This document shows positions 7,900 through 17,032 of a stretch of DNA of 64,000 bases, piece after piece (within the stretch, counting starts at the first letter, position 1; the number at the start of each line of letters is the position of its first letter). Made by a program: the position numbers and the translations under genes. A model generated the notes under the pieces. It made no database searches and was not told the origin of the DNA. It was given only the letters and a program-made list of their open reading frames with translations. Source of the stretch: Psychrobacillus psychrotolerans (GTDB lineage: Bacteria; Bacillota; Bacilli; Bacillales_A; Planococcaceae); NCBI RefSeq assembly GCF_900115805.1, contig NZ_FOXU01000004.1:186001-250000 (forward strand), written 5' to 3'.

Positions 7900-8877
7900 T
7901 TATTTGCGTTTGTTACGTTTAGTTATGCGACCAAGTGCAAATGCACCGGCAGCAAGACCAATCATTGTATTAGTATTTTTATTGAAAACTTGTTTTACAA
8001 CTAAGTTCATATTGGCTGGACGCTCTGCAAGACGACGCATGAAGTAACCGTACCAATCTTGTCCAAATGGTACGTACGTACAGAAGTTGTAACCTTCGTT
8101 AGCAAGTTGTTGTTGCATTTCTGTGCGGAAGCCATATAACATTTGGAATTCAAACTTATCATAAGGAATGTCATTATCTTTAATAAACTGTTTGATATGG
8201 TTAATCACATTATGATCATGAGTTGCAATAGAAGTAAATTTACCATTAAGAAGATGCCATTCAATAAGCTCTACATAGTTTTTATCAATTTCTTCCTTTG
8301 TTTGATACGCATATTCAACAGGTTCTTTATAAGCTCCTTTTACAATACGTAGGCGGAAGTTTTTGTACTTTTGAATATCTTCCTCTGCACGGTAGAAATA
8401 TGCTTGAATTACTGTTCCCACGTTATCATAGTTTTTAGAAAGCTCGTCCAAAATATCGAATGATGGTTGTAAATGTTTGGTAGATTCCATATCAATATTG
8501 ATGAAAGTACCATATTTATGTGCGATTTCAACAATTTCTTTTAAGTTATTTAATGCGAAGTCATAGTCAATATCAAGTCCAAGTTGGGATGGTTTTAAAG
8601 AAATATGTGCATCCACTTGATGTTCTTCAATTGCCTCAATTACTGCGATAATTTGTTCTTTAGCAGCCAATGCTTCTTCTTTTACGAAAACAAATTCGCC
8701 TAAATTATCTACTGTACAAGAGATACCCATTGCATTTAGCTTTTTGATGCTTTCAATAGTCTCTTCAATGTTTGTCCCAGCAACAACGTGCTGTGCTCCC
8801 ATTTTTAAACCATATTTTTTTGCCGCACCATTTAATACTTGATTCTCCGACAAAGCCATAAAGATATCTTTTAACAT
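7900..8877 (-). CDS. putB: Proline dehydrogenase (FAD-dependent)
   Basis: The 325-residue protein has the length and sequence of the Bacillus monofunctional proline dehydrogenases PutB/FadM. It oxidises proline to pyrroline-5-carboxylate, passing electrons from FAD to the respiratory chain. Visible family motifs are SLKPSQLG, NIDMEST, RIVKGAYKEP, IATHDHNV, FQMLYGFR and the C-terminal RRLAERPAN that contacts the proline carboxylate. ATG 8877 follows AGGAGCA. The usual partner P5C dehydrogenase (rocA/putC) is not next to it, so the second step must be encoded elsewhere. It has its own terminator and is monocistronic. Confidence 0.95.
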   Translation of the reverse strand: MLKDIFMALSENQVLNGAAKKYGLKMGAQHVVAGTNIEETIESIKKLNAMGISCTVDNLGEFVFVKEEALAAKEQIIAVIEAIEEHQVDAHISLKPSQLGLDIDYDFALNNLKEIVEIAHKYGTFINIDMESTKHLQPSFDILDELSKNYDNVGTVIQAYFYRAEEDIQKYKNFRLRIVKGAYKEPVEYAYQTKEEIDKNYVELIEWHLLNGKFTSIATHDHNVINHIKQFIKDNDIPYDKFEFQMLYGFRTEMQQQLANEGYNFCTYVPFGQDWYGYFMRRLAERPANMNLVVKQVFNKNTNTMIGLAAGAFALGRITKRNKRK

Positions 8878-9140
8878 TGTAATGCTCCTATCTCTGTTTT
8901 GATGCTTAGATTATACCACATTTAGTATACCTGATAGTATTCATTTAGCTGTTAATTCGACATATTTCTTTGAGTAAAAAGTTCAACCTCCTACTAGAAA
9001 AATATTTACAAAATATTAATGCTATTTATCAACAAATTATCTTGCCATTTACAAAATTGTAAGTTAACTTTGAGTTAGTGAGTAATTTTAGTGAATTTTC
9101 AATAATTACTTATATTAAATACTCTTTCAGGAGGCAGAAT

Positions 9141-11456
9141 ATGACGAAAAATAAGTTTAAAAAGTCTGCGGTAGCAGCAGTAATTGCAACATCATTATTC
9201 TCTGTTTCAAGCGTTTCATTTGCAAATAGTTCGCTACAAGAGGTAGTTGACAACGCAAGGAAAGACGTAAAGAATTCAGCTTACTCCTATGTAGTTCCAG
9301 CTCAAGCAGGAAAACTCGCGCCAAGTAAAGACTTATACCCAGCTTTGAATATTGCGAAAGCAAACTACCAAAAAGCAAGAAATGAAATTATTAAATCTTC
9401 AGCTAAAAACAAAGATCTATTACTCAAAAATTTAGATGAATTATATAACGAACGAGTTGTTAAAGGAATAGTTCCTTATATCGATGCTTATAATTATGCG
9501 GATAAGTATTTAAATCCAATTATGAAAGAAATTGAACAGGCTGAAGCTAGTAAAGATTGGGATAAGTTAGAGAAGGCATACCATAAACTTTCTGTACAGT
9601 TAAAAACTCGTACTGCTATTTTGTACCGTTTTACAGGTAAAGCAGCTCGGGATCTATTACTAGACCAATATAAAGAGCCTGCAAATAAAAAACGTGACGA
9701 ACTAATGCTACCGGTTACTATTTTTATGAAAACGAAGGAAGCAGAAGCCTACATAACTGCAAATAAAGAACAAGAAGCTGTAAAAGTGCTTGAATCTATT
9801 AATCTATTAATAGAGAAGTTACCAAGCAATTCTACTTCACCAATTATTAAAGAATTACTAGTGTATGTTGAGAATATTAAAGCTCAAACAAATACAAAAT
9901 TCACATTATCTTTAATGCATGTAAATGATACACATGCCCGTACAACACAGGCACCTAAACGTTTAACAGCTATCAAAGAAGTGAGAGCTCAAAAACCTTC
10001 TACTCTACTTATTGATGCTGGAGATGTATTCTCTGGTACATTATATTTCAATGAATTTAAAGGACAAGCAGATTTAGAGTTAATGAAGTTAATGGATTAT
10101 GACTTAATGACATTTGGTAATCACGAGTTTGACCTAGGAAATGACACTGAAGGACATAAAGCATTAAAAGAATTTATAGAGAAATCTAACTTCCCATTTG
10201 TTAGCGCAAATGTTGATTTTTCAAAAGATGCAAATTTAAAAGGATTGTTTAATGTAAAGGTTTCAGCAGATCCTAAAGATGGGCAAATTTATAGTGGAAT
10301 TATTAAAGAAGTAGATGGTCAGAAAATTGGTTTATTCGGTCTTACTACTGCTGAGACTGCTACAATATCTAGTCCGAAAGACGTTACTTTTACAGATTAT
10401 ATAAAAGCAGCTCAAACAATGGTGGATGAGTTTGAAAAACAAGGCGTAAATAAAGTTGTTGCTGTTACGCATATTGGATATGATGATAATCCTACAGTAG
10501 ACAATGATCTATTGCTAGCAGCTGCTGTAAATGGTATTGATGTGATCGTTGGTGGCCATAGCCATACTAAATTAGAAAAACCTGTATTAGTAGGAAAAGA
10601 TAGCTCTGGCAAAGAGAAAGATCCTACTATTATCGTACAAGCTTCGCAATATAGTGAATTCTTAGGAACACTGGATGTGGACTTTGACAAAGAAGGTAAA
10701 GTAGTAGCACACGCTGGAAAACTGATTGAGATTAAAGATCAAGTAGAAGATAAAGCGGCAGCTGCTTTATTAAAAAAATACTCGGATAAAATAGATACAA
10801 TCAATAAGACTGAAATTGGTGTAGTTGCGGAAGAAGAGTTGCAAACACCACGTACTGATGGAGATGATACAAAGCCAAGCGTTCGTAAAAATGAGACTGC
10901 TCTTGGAAATATTATTACTGATGGTATGTTGTCAAAGGCAAAACAATTTGATAATAAAGTTATTATGGCCTTCCAAAATGGTGGAGGTATACGTGCTGAA
11001 ATTGGCAAAGGCCCGATTACAGTTGGAGAAGTAATTACAGTTCTGCCGTTCGGCAATACACTTGCTACGATGGAAATCACTGGAGCAGAACTAAAAGCTG
11101 CATTTGAAATAAGCTTTAAAACTTATCCAAAAGAAAACGGCGGATTCTTACACGTGGCTGGTGCAAAAATTGAATTCGATTCTTCAAAACCTGCTAATGA
11201 ACGGGTAGTTTCCATTAAGTATAAATCAGCAGATGGCTCGTTAGTAGATATTAAAGATAATGAAAAATACATGGTAGCAACTAATGCATTTACAGCTAAA
11301 GGCGGAGATGGCTACGATGTATTTGAAAAAATTTATAAAGAAGGTCGTGTAACAGACCTGGGCTTATCAGATTGGGAAAATCTTCAAGAGCAATTGAAAA
11401 CTTTAAAAACAGTTAACAATAAAACAGAAGGTCGAATTGTTGACCTGAAAAAGTAA
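9141..11456 (+). CDS. Secreted bifunctional metallophosphatase/5'-nucleotidase with N-terminal SbsC-like helical domain
   Basis: The 771-residue exported enzyme starts with a signal peptide (to about residue 29). An all-helical domain follows (about 30-275; VPYIDAYNYADKYLNP, AYHKLSVQLKTRTAILYR, LLIEKLP), resembling the C-terminal domain of S-layer protein SbsC. A calcineurin-like metallophosphatase domain (about 278-520) carries MHVNDTHA, IDAGDVFSG, TFGNHEFDLG, THIGYD and GGHSHT. The C-terminal 5'-nucleotidase domain has FQNGGGIRAEIGKG, VLPFGNTLAT and GGDGYDVF. Such UshA/YfkN-type enzymes release phosphate and nucleosides from external nucleotides. ATG 9141 has AGGAGG in front; the longer frame from 9078 has no site and would bury the signal peptide. 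There is no LPXTG or SLH anchor, so the helical domain may be the wall contact. Confidence 0.93.
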   Translation: MTKNKFKKSAVAAVIATSLFSVSSVSFANSSLQEVVDNARKDVKNSAYSYVVPAQAGKLAPSKDLYPALNIAKANYQKARNEIIKSSAKNKDLLLKNLDELYNERVVKGIVPYIDAYNYADKYLNPIMKEIEQAEASKDWDKLEKAYHKLSVQLKTRTAILYRFTGKAARDLLLDQYKEPANKKRDELMLPVTIFMKTKEAEAYITANKEQEAVKVLESINLLIEKLPSNSTSPIIKELLVYVENIKAQTNTKFTLSLMHVNDTHARTTQAPKRLTAIKEVRAQKPSTLLIDAGDVFSGTLYFNEFKGQADLELMKLMDYDLMTFGNHEFDLGNDTEGHKALKEFIEKSNFPFVSANVDFSKDANLKGLFNVKVSADPKDGQIYSGIIKEVDGQKIGLFGLTTAETATISSPKDVTFTDYIKAAQTMVDEFEKQGVNKVVAVTHIGYDDNPTVDNDLLLAAAVNGIDVIVGGHSHTKLEKPVLVGKDSSGKEKDPTIIVQASQYSEFLGTLDVDFDKEGKVVAHAGKLIEIKDQVEDKAAAALLKKYSDKIDTINKTEIGVVAEEELQTPRTDGDDTKPSVRKNETALGNIITDGMLSKAKQFDNKVIMAFQNGGGIRAEIGKGPITVGEVITVLPFGNTLATMEITGAELKAAFEISFKTYPKENGGFLHVAGAKIEFDSSKPANERVVSIKYKSADGSLVDIKDNEKYMVATNAFTAKGGDGYDVFEKIYKEGRVTDLGLSDWENLQEQLKTLKTVNNKTEGRIVDLKK

Positions 11457-11466
11457 GATCTGTAAA

Positions 11467-11505
11467 ATGCTTTCGCTATTAATTTAGCGAAAGCATTTTT
11501 TTTTT
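11467..11505 (+). terminator. Terminator after the 5'-nucleotidase gene
   Basis: AATGCTTTCGCTA pairs with TAGCGAAAGCATT around TTAATT, followed by a run of T residues. Confidence 0.95.
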
Positions 11506-11661
11506 GGAAAACTTTACAGTTATTAATTACCATTACTGTTATATTACAGATCTGTGATTTCCGTTTATAGAAAAAGTGGTGGGGTATCAAAGTGTTAATG
11601 TAGTTATGATTATATATGTATCGGTAATTCCTGGTTTATTAAGAAAGAGGAGGGATTTCAT

Positions 11662-12510
11662 ATGAAGATCAATACTTTTAAGTTAACAGCTGCAACGGCT
11701 CTATTATCTACAACAATTTTTGGTGTTCCTTTAATGGGAGAAGCTCATGTCAATGGAGACGGAAGAGATGGTGGACACAAAGAAGGAAAAAGCTCTCACC
11801 AAATGATGGATCGCAAACAGGAGCGAAAAGAACAGCGGCTAGGGACAAATCATAGAAACTATGATAACTGGGATAAAAAAGAAGATTTAAAGTTTAATGA
11901 TAAAAATACAAGCAATAAAATGTTAGATAAAGTTAAGAACAATTCAGGTGAAGGAAAAGATAAAGAAGCTAATACTAAGAAAAAAGGTGATACCAAAATA
12001 CAGAACAAGCCAGAAAAGGTGAAGTATGAACCAAAAGTTCCACTGGTTACCTATACAGAGGCAGATGCTTATGGGAAGGATACTATTTTACCATTAATAG
12101 CTGGATTGGAAACTGCTAAAGCAAATTTAGATTGGGAAACATTGGCTAAAAACTATCATTTATTATCAAATGAATTGAAAAAAGGCACGAAAGTCTTCTA
12201 TAAAGCGGATGGAAAAGCCAACCGTAACAAACTAATTGCCACATATAAAGCTCCTGCACAAGAAAAGCGAGCTGAACTAGCTTTAACATTATCTATTTAT
12301 ATGGGTGTGGAAAATATAGAAGCAGAGTTAGAAACTGAAAATATCGGCGAAGCAGCTTTAAAATTAAGAAAACTGAAAATGTTAATAGAAAAATTAGGTA
12401 ATACTGAGAATAATGCACTACTTACCGATTTGGTTGCTAAAGTAAATACTTTAGAATCTAAAATTAATACTAAGAACTCTATGAGTTATTATAAACCCGT
12501 TTCACTATAA
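11662..12510 (+). CDS. Secreted protein with SbsC-like helical domain
   Basis: The 282-residue protein has a signal peptide (to about residue 29), a charged Lys/Asp/Asn/His-rich linker (about 30-125) and a helical domain (about 126-275). That domain is clearly homologous to the N-terminal domain of the 5'-nucleotidase just upstream: YTEADAYGKDTILPLI, NYHLLSNELKKGTKVFYKADG, YKAPAQEKRAELALTLSIYM, LRKLKMLIEKLG. There is no catalytic module, so it is the helical domain alone on a flexible stalk. Duplication of the upstream domain is a reasonable origin. ATG 11662 follows AGGAGGGA. The function is unknown; binding to the wall polymer or packing in a surface layer is inference. Confidence 0.85.
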   Translation: MKINTFKLTAATALLSTTIFGVPLMGEAHVNGDGRDGGHKEGKSSHQMMDRKQERKEQRLGTNHRNYDNWDKKEDLKFNDKNTSNKMLDKVKNNSGEGKDKEANTKKKGDTKIQNKPEKVKYEPKVPLVTYTEADAYGKDTILPLIAGLETAKANLDWETLAKNYHLLSNELKKGTKVFYKADGKANRNKLIATYKAPAQEKRAELALTLSIYMGVENIEAELETENIGEAALKLRKLKMLIEKLGNTENNALLTDLVAKVNTLESKINTKNSMSYYKPVSL

Positions 12511-12707
12511 ATAATAAGAAAAAGGATAAGACTACTGGAAAGATTGAAAGAGTCCTCGATGATATTTGAAAGCGAGTAGCAATTAAATGAGAAAAGTTAG
12601 GACTAGCCTATAAATCTCTATTAAAAAGGAAAATATACTTTAAATATCAAAATATTACTATTTTATATGTTGTAATTTACTTATTAACTAGTGAAAGAGG
12701 TAAGATA

Positions 12708-13349
12708 ATGAAAAAAATTATGTTAACAATAATTGCATTTACTTTAATGGCGATGTTTACTTTCGGCATTACATCAGAAGCTTCATCCACAAAAGTAATG
12801 TGGGGTAAAACGGAATTAAAGAAGGGGCAAATTGGTAAAGTTATCATCTTAAAGAACACACCTCTATTGCATATAGGTAAAGACCCAATGCTTGACGGAG
12901 GTGCTGTCCGTGAATTGAAGAAGGGTGAAGAGTATCGAGTATATTCCACCAAAACACCAGAAGGATATTTTCCTATGTATAATGTAGGCGGTGAGTATTA
13001 TGTTGTCCAAAATAGTACATTAAATGGTGTAAATGTAAAATTCGAAACACCATCTAAAACAAAACTTGCATTACTAGAAGATTCATCCCCAAAAGTAATG
13101 TGGGGAAAAACGGAACTTAAAGTAGGACAGATTGGTAAAGTAACACTTTCCGCAGATGTGGCAACATTTAATGCAGATGGCACTAGCAGAAAAGAAGTGT
13201 TACCAGCGGGTGGAGAGTATCGTGTCTATACATTCGTATCAGATAATCACGGAGGAGCATACGGCTTAGGCGGCGGCTTGTTTGTGGATATGCACGGTGC
13301 TTTGAAGTATGAAACACCTTCTAAATCAAAACTTGCATTACTTAAGTAA
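12708..13349 (+). CDS. Secreted protein of two tandem 'WDG' domains
   Basis: The 213-residue protein has a signal peptide (to about residue 25, SEA-S) and two copies of a roughly 90-residue domain, about 30-122 and 126-213. Each copy starts KVMWGKTELK-x-GQIGKV, has a central EYRVY, a glycine-rich strand (YNVGGEYYV or YGLGGGLFV) and ends ETPSK-(T/S)-KLALL. The same domain occurs once in the glycosidase at 24372 and once in the CAP protein at 51626. I know no Pfam name for it. Its spread across catalytic and non-catalytic secreted proteins suggests an attachment or ligand-binding module. GAGGT precedes ATG 12708, and a terminator follows. Confidence 0.87.
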   Translation: MKKIMLTIIAFTLMAMFTFGITSEASSTKVMWGKTELKKGQIGKVIILKNTPLLHIGKDPMLDGGAVRELKKGEEYRVYSTKTPEGYFPMYNVGGEYYVVQNSTLNGVNVKFETPSKTKLALLEDSSPKVMWGKTELKVGQIGKVTLSADVATFNADGTSRKEVLPAGGEYRVYTFVSDNHGGAYGLGGGLFVDMHGALKYETPSKSKLALLK

Positions 13350-13407
13350 AATAAGTCAGCTTTTGTTGTAATTCCTTAATGTTAGAGATTAATATAATGA
13401 AAGCTAA

Positions 13408-13459
13408 TTGGCTGGCGTGCATACGGTATGTAACCGAACCCATGCCAGCTAATTTTTTT
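13408..13459 (+). terminator. Terminator after the tandem WDG gene
   Basis: TTGGCTGGCGTG (13408-13419) pairs with CATGCCAGCTAA (13441-13452) with two G-U pairs. An inner CGGT/ACCG hairpin and seven T residues complete it. It may also slow transcription from the convergent menC-type gene. Confidence 0.88.
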
Positions 13460-13483
13460 AAGACTGTTTTTTTACAAAGATTA

Positions 13484-14590
13484 CTATTCAAATACAATCG
13501 TGTCTAACAAATAACGTTGAATTACTTTCATATTTGGCTCATAACCTATTCCATTCCCTTTTGGAACTTCTATATAGCCATTCACAACAACTATTTCCGG
13601 GGAAATGATATCCTCCTCCCAATAATGAGAAGAACCTGCAGTATCACCTGGCAGCGTGAAATTGGGTAGCGAGGTGAGGGCGATATTATGTGCACGGCCA
13701 ATCCCTGCCTCTAACATTCCACCACACCAAACAGGAACACCTTTTTCCATACATAAGTCATGAATTTTCTTGGCTTCCGTCAGACCTCCAACACGCGCAA
13801 TTTTTATATTGATAACCTTTGTGCTACCAAGTTCGATTGCATTACGTGCATCAGCTACAGAAAGAATACTTTCATCTAAGCAAATAGGGGTATTTAACTG
13901 TTTTTGTAACTTAGCATGATCGACAATATCATCATTAGCGAGTGGCTGTTCAATCATCATAAGCTCATAATCATCCAGTTTTTTTAAAAGTTCAAAGTCC
14001 TCGAGCGTGTAAGATGAATTCGCATCAGCCATAAGAGGGATACTAGGAAATGCTTCTCTCAGTTTTTGAATCATTTCGATATCATATCCAGGCTTAATTT
14101 TCACCTTAATTCGCTTGTATCCTTCTTGGATATAATTGCTGACCACTTCTAATAATTTCTCTGTAGTTGTTTGAATGCCTATGCTAATGCCTACTTCAAT
14201 TTTTTCGGTAACTCCGCCCAGAGCTTGTGAAAGTGATTGATTCGTTCGTTTAGCATATAAGTCCCAAATAGCCACTTCCACGGCGGCCTTTGCCATATTA
14301 TTCTTTCGAATAGGTGCAAAAATTTCGCTTACTTCATCTGGATGACTAATTTCTTTGTTCAACACAAGTGGTATTAAAAAGTCCCTTATCATATGTAAAG
14401 TAGTTTGAACGGTTTCTTCTGTGTACCAAGGTGCTTGGAAAGCTGCGGACTCTCCCCAACCAGAGTTTCCATTTTCATCAAAGACCTCTAGTAAGAAAAA
14501 TTCTTTTTCCTGCATACTTCCAAAGCTAGTGACAAATGGGTTTTTCATTGTCATTTTCAGATGCCGCATAGTTATTTTTTTTATAATCAT
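13484..14590 (-). CDS. menC: o-Succinylbenzoate synthase / N-succinylamino acid racemase (enolase superfamily)
   Basis: The 368-residue protein matches the OSBS/NSAR branch of the muconate-lactonizing subgroup. Its catalytic residues fall at the positions known for the Amycolatopsis enzyme: the KxK pair K162/K164, metal ligands D189 (ADANSSY), E214 (IEQPL) and D239 (CLDES), and K263 (NIKIARVGG). It dehydrates SHCHC to o-succinylbenzoate in menaquinone synthesis; many relatives also racemise N-succinyl amino acids. No other men gene is adjacent, so either role is possible. I start at ATG 14590, which follows GAGGAG; the upstream ATG at 14614 is unsupported. Confidence 0.88.
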   Translation of the reverse strand: MIIKKITMRHLKMTMKNPFVTSFGSMQEKEFFLLEVFDENGNSGWGESAAFQAPWYTEETVQTTLHMIRDFLIPLVLNKEISHPDEVSEIFAPIRKNNMAKAAVEVAIWDLYAKRTNQSLSQALGGVTEKIEVGISIGIQTTTEKLLEVVSNYIQEGYKRIKVKIKPGYDIEMIQKLREAFPSIPLMADANSSYTLEDFELLKKLDDYELMMIEQPLANDDIVDHAKLQKQLNTPICLDESILSVADARNAIELGSTKVINIKIARVGGLTEAKKIHDLCMEKGVPVWCGGMLEAGIGRAHNIALTSLPNFTLPGDTAGSSHYWEEDIISPEIVVVNGYIEVPKGNGIGYEPNMKVIQRYLLDTIVFE

Positions 14591-14657
14591 GTTTAATAAC
14601 TCCTCTAAGAACACTATTATTATTCAACTTATCATGTTCTAGCTACTAAAACAAATT

Positions 14658-14680
14658 AAAAAAACCCTACTACTGTAGGG
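14658..14680 (-). terminator. Terminator of the ATT-start micro-gene
   Basis: On the minus strand CCCTAC pairs with GTAGGG around AGTA and is followed by seven T residues. It begins only 3 bases after the TAA of the small frame, which argues that the frame is a real transcription unit. Confidence 0.8.
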
Positions 14681-14683
14681 AAG

Positions 14684-14827
14684 TTAAGGTGTTTCATACT
14701 CCTCTTTTTCGATTTCCATTGTCGAAACAGGGGCGCCTTCCCAAATCATTTGAAGGGAAGCTTGTATATCTAAATCATTTCTATAAGCCATTTCTTCTGG
14801 TTCAACTGGATTTGGTTTAATAGAAAT
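14684..14827 (-). CDS. Probable small acidic protein with ATT start codon
   Basis: A 47-codon frame, too short and too unusual for standard callers, lies between menC and the gene at 15044. A perfect AAAGGAGGAGGAG (14828-14840) is followed by ATT-TCT-ATT. No ATG, GTG or TTG occurs between an in-frame TAG just upstream of that site (14846-14848) and the first internal ATG (14791), which has no ribosome binding site. Initiation at ATT 14827 (5-base spacing) or ATT 14821 is therefore the simplest reading, as known for infC. The product runs IKPNPVEPEEMAYRNDLD and ends EKEEYETP; it is acidic, without membrane segment or Cys. A terminator follows directly. The function is unknown. Nothing further is supported in 14841-15043. 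Confidence 0.6.
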   Translation of the reverse strand: MSIKPNPVEPEEMAYRNDLDIQASLQMIWEGAPVSTMEIEKEEYETP

Positions 14828-15043
14828 CTCCTCCTCCTTTTCTTTCTACTATTATATTAACCAAAAATAAAATAAATCATGGAACATTCAAATTTATTTT
14901 GAGTATCTAAATCCGTTGAAAAAGGATTTTTAAGGGCGAAATGTCGATGAAAATTCTATAGTTGTATTTAATGATATATTCTGACAATTGCAATAACTTG
15001 TTGAGCAAGTAAAATAAGGGGAAATGAAGGGAGTGGATAAATT

Positions 15044-15241
15044 ATGACAGTTGAGTATCTAGTACAAGTAATGAATCGCAGTATTCAAAAAGTGGAGGAA
15101 ACAGTTGACCAGGTAGAACGTCATACAAATATGTCTAAGGCAGATCAGCATCAAATTATGCAAGCGGTATTGGAACTAAGTGACCGGATAAAATTAATTG
15201 AAATGCAAATAGATATAAATAAGATGAAAAGAATTCAGTAA
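15044..15241 (+). CDS. Small conserved-type coiled-coil protein, unknown function
   Basis: The 65-residue frame is MTVEYLVQVMNRSIQK followed by an amphipathic, helix-predicting stretch rich in Glu, Gln and Ile (VEETVDQVERHTNMSK, LSDRIKLIEMQIDI). There is no signal peptide, Cys or membrane segment. ATG 15044 has a GGGAGTGG site upstream. It is cytoplasmic and probably helical or coiled-coil. I do not recognise a family. It lies alone upstream of guaC, separated by a separate promoter. Confidence 0.65.
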   Translation: MTVEYLVQVMNRSIQKVEETVDQVERHTNMSKADQHQIMQAVLELSDRIKLIEMQIDINKMKRIQ

Positions 15242-15289
15242 AATGTATGTAATACTTCGAGTATTTATGTGCATGCTTAGTATAAGAGA

Positions 15290-15318
15290 TTGACATACTA
15301 CTCAAAATGATGTAAATT
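15290..15318 (+). promoter_or_regulatory. Sigma-A promoter of guaC
   Basis: A perfect -35 TTGACA (15290-15295), a 17-base spacer and a -10-like TAAATT (15313-15318) lie about 60 bases upstream of the guaC start. Confidence 0.65.
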
Positions 15319-15380
15319 ACCAAATGGACGAACGGTTTTAGTTCAATTGATAATAATATTCGTATTTGGGAGTGTATATG

Positions 15381-16364
15381 ATGGAAAATGTATTCGATTA
15401 TGAAGATATTCAATTAATTCCGGCGAAATGTGTAGTAAATAGTAGATCAGAATGCGATACTACAGTCACACTTGGGGGACATACTTTTAAATTGCCAGTA
15501 GTGCCTGCTAATATGCAGACAATTATAGATGAAAATATTGCAAATTATTTAGCGGAAAATGGTTATTTTTATATAATGCATCGCTTTGAACCACAAAAAC
15601 GTATTGCCTTCATCAAGAGTATGCAATCACGTAGCTTAATTGCCTCTATAAGTGTGGGTGTTAAAGAAGAAGAGTACACATTTGTAGAACAGTTGGCGGA
15701 AGAAAATCTTGTACCTGAGTTCATCACCATCGATATTGCGCACGGTCATTCTAATGCAGTTATTAACATGATTAAACATCTTAAAAAACATTTACCGAAT
15801 AGCTTTGTCATTGCTGGTAATGTTGGAACTCCAGAAGCAGTAAGAGAGTTAGAAAATGCTGGAGCGGATGCAACGAAAGTTGGAATCGGACCTGGGAAAG
15901 TATGTATTACGAAGATTAAAACAGGATTTGGAACAGGTGGTTGGCAACTTGCGGCATTGCGTTGGTGTGCAAAAGCAGCTAGCAAACCAATAATTGCAGA
16001 TGGTGGAATTCGTACACATGGTGATATTGCAAAATCCGTTCGTTTTGGTGCTTCTATGGTTATGATTGGCTCTCTATTTGCAGGTCATGAAGAATCTCCT
16101 GGAGTTACAGTCGAAAAAGATGGCAAGCAGTATAAAGAATACTTCGGTTCTGCATCTGAATTTCAAAAAGGCGAAAAGAAAAATGTTGAAGGTAAAAAAA
16201 TGTTTGTAGAATATAAAGGTCCGCTAGAAGATACTTTAAGAGAAATGGAACAAGACTTGCAATCTTCTATATCATATTCAGGTGGAAATAAATTAGAGTC
16301 GATTCGTAATGTAGACTATGTAATTGTAAAGAACTCTATTTTCAATGGCGATAAAGTTTACTAA
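15381..16364 (+). CDS. guaC: GMP reductase
   Basis: The 327-residue TIM-barrel enzyme of the IMPDH/GMPR family reduces GMP to IMP with NADPH, returning guanine nucleotides to the common purine pool. The N-terminus [17 protein letters not shown] is nearly invariant in Firmicutes GuaC. The catalytic Cys175 lies in [11 protein letters not shown], and the phosphate-binding [10 protein letters not shown] and [14 protein letters not shown] are present. There is no CBS insertion, which separates it from IMP dehydrogenase. The start MENV at 15381 gives the family's length and has GGGAG 8 bases upstream; adjacent ATG 15378 or TTG 15366 are less likely. Confidence 0.95.
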   Translation: MENVFDYEDIQLIPAKCVVNSRSECDTTVTLGGHTFKLPVVPANMQTIIDENIANYLAENGYFYIMHRFEPQKRIAFIKSMQSRSLIASISVGVKEEEYTFVEQLAEENLVPEFITIDIAHGHSNAVINMIKHLKKHLPNSFVIAGNVGTPEAVRELENAGADATKVGIGPGKVCITKIKTGFGTGGWQLAALRWCAKAASKPIIADGGIRTHGDIAKSVRFGASMVMIGSLFAGHEESPGVTVEKDGKQYKEYFGSASEFQKGEKKNVEGKKMFVEYKGPLEDTLREMEQDLQSSISYSGGNKLESIRNVDYVIVKNSIFNGDKVY

Positions 16365-16457
16365 AAATTAATGTTATTTTAGATCTCTGAGTGCTACAAT
16401 AAAGTTGATATTTATTGTTTGAATAATTACATTATTTGAGAAGAGGAGTGTTCTAAA

Positions 16458-16886
16458 ATGGCTATTAATATATATCTTACTTTTAACGGGAATTGTCGAG
16501 AAGCTGCAGAATTTTATGCAGAAGTATTTAAGACAGAAAAACCAGAGATTATGACTTTCGGTGAATCACCGCAAAGCCCGGATTTTGTATTGCCTGCAGA
16601 AGCAAAAGACTTAGTTCTCCACACTCGCTTAAATATTAATGGAAGCAATATAATGTTCTCTGATACGTTTCCAGGATCACCGTTTACGGAAGGAAATAAT
16701 ATCAGTTTAGCTTTTGTAAGTAATGAAGAAGATACGGTTAAATCCGCATTTAATGCTCTTAAAGAAGGCGGTAAAGTGAGCATGGATCTTCAAGAAACAT
16801 TTTGGAGTAAATGTTACGGTTCCTTAAGAGATAAGTTCGGTATTGAATGGCAATTTAGCCACGAACCAGATCAACTGCCACAATAA
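16458..16886 (+). CDS. VOC superfamily (PhnB/YjdN-like) protein
   Basis: The 142-residue protein shows the paired beta-alpha-beta-beta-beta halves of the vicinal oxygen chelate fold: INIYLTFNGNCREAAEFYAEVF at the start and a second half from about residue 80 ending DKFGIEWQFSH. This is the PhnB-like branch, often labelled 3-demethylubiquinone methyltransferase or glyoxalase-like without proof. No substrate can be inferred. GAGGAG stands 10 bases before ATG 16458, and a terminator follows, so it is a single-gene unit. Confidence 0.88.
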   Translation: MAINIYLTFNGNCREAAEFYAEVFKTEKPEIMTFGESPQSPDFVLPAEAKDLVLHTRLNINGSNIMFSDTFPGSPFTEGNNISLAFVSNEEDTVKSAFNALKEGGKVSMDLQETFWSKCYGSLRDKFGIEWQFSHEPDQLPQ

Positions 16887-16892
16887 AATAGG

Positions 16893-16934
16893 AAGTCATG
16901 CAATGTTCAAGTATACATTGCATGACTTTTTTTG
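16893..16934 (+). terminator. Terminator after the VOC gene
   Basis: AAGTCATGCAATGT pairs with ACATTGCATGACTT around a short loop and is followed by T residues. Confidence 0.95.
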
Positions 16935-17032
16935 TTACTAAATAATTCAGAATGTAATAATAAATCGATGCTGTTTAAAGTATACTAGCATATATACCTA
17001 CTAGAAAATTAATAGAAAGAAGAGATCAACCG

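Noticed and set aside
9048-9080. PhoP-like TTAACT-N5-TTAGTG boxes and a TTACAA/TTGTAA dyad before the 5'-nucleotidase gene
   Set aside because: The matches to the Pho box are partial and the spacing to the third hexamer is wrong. AT-rich background explains them.
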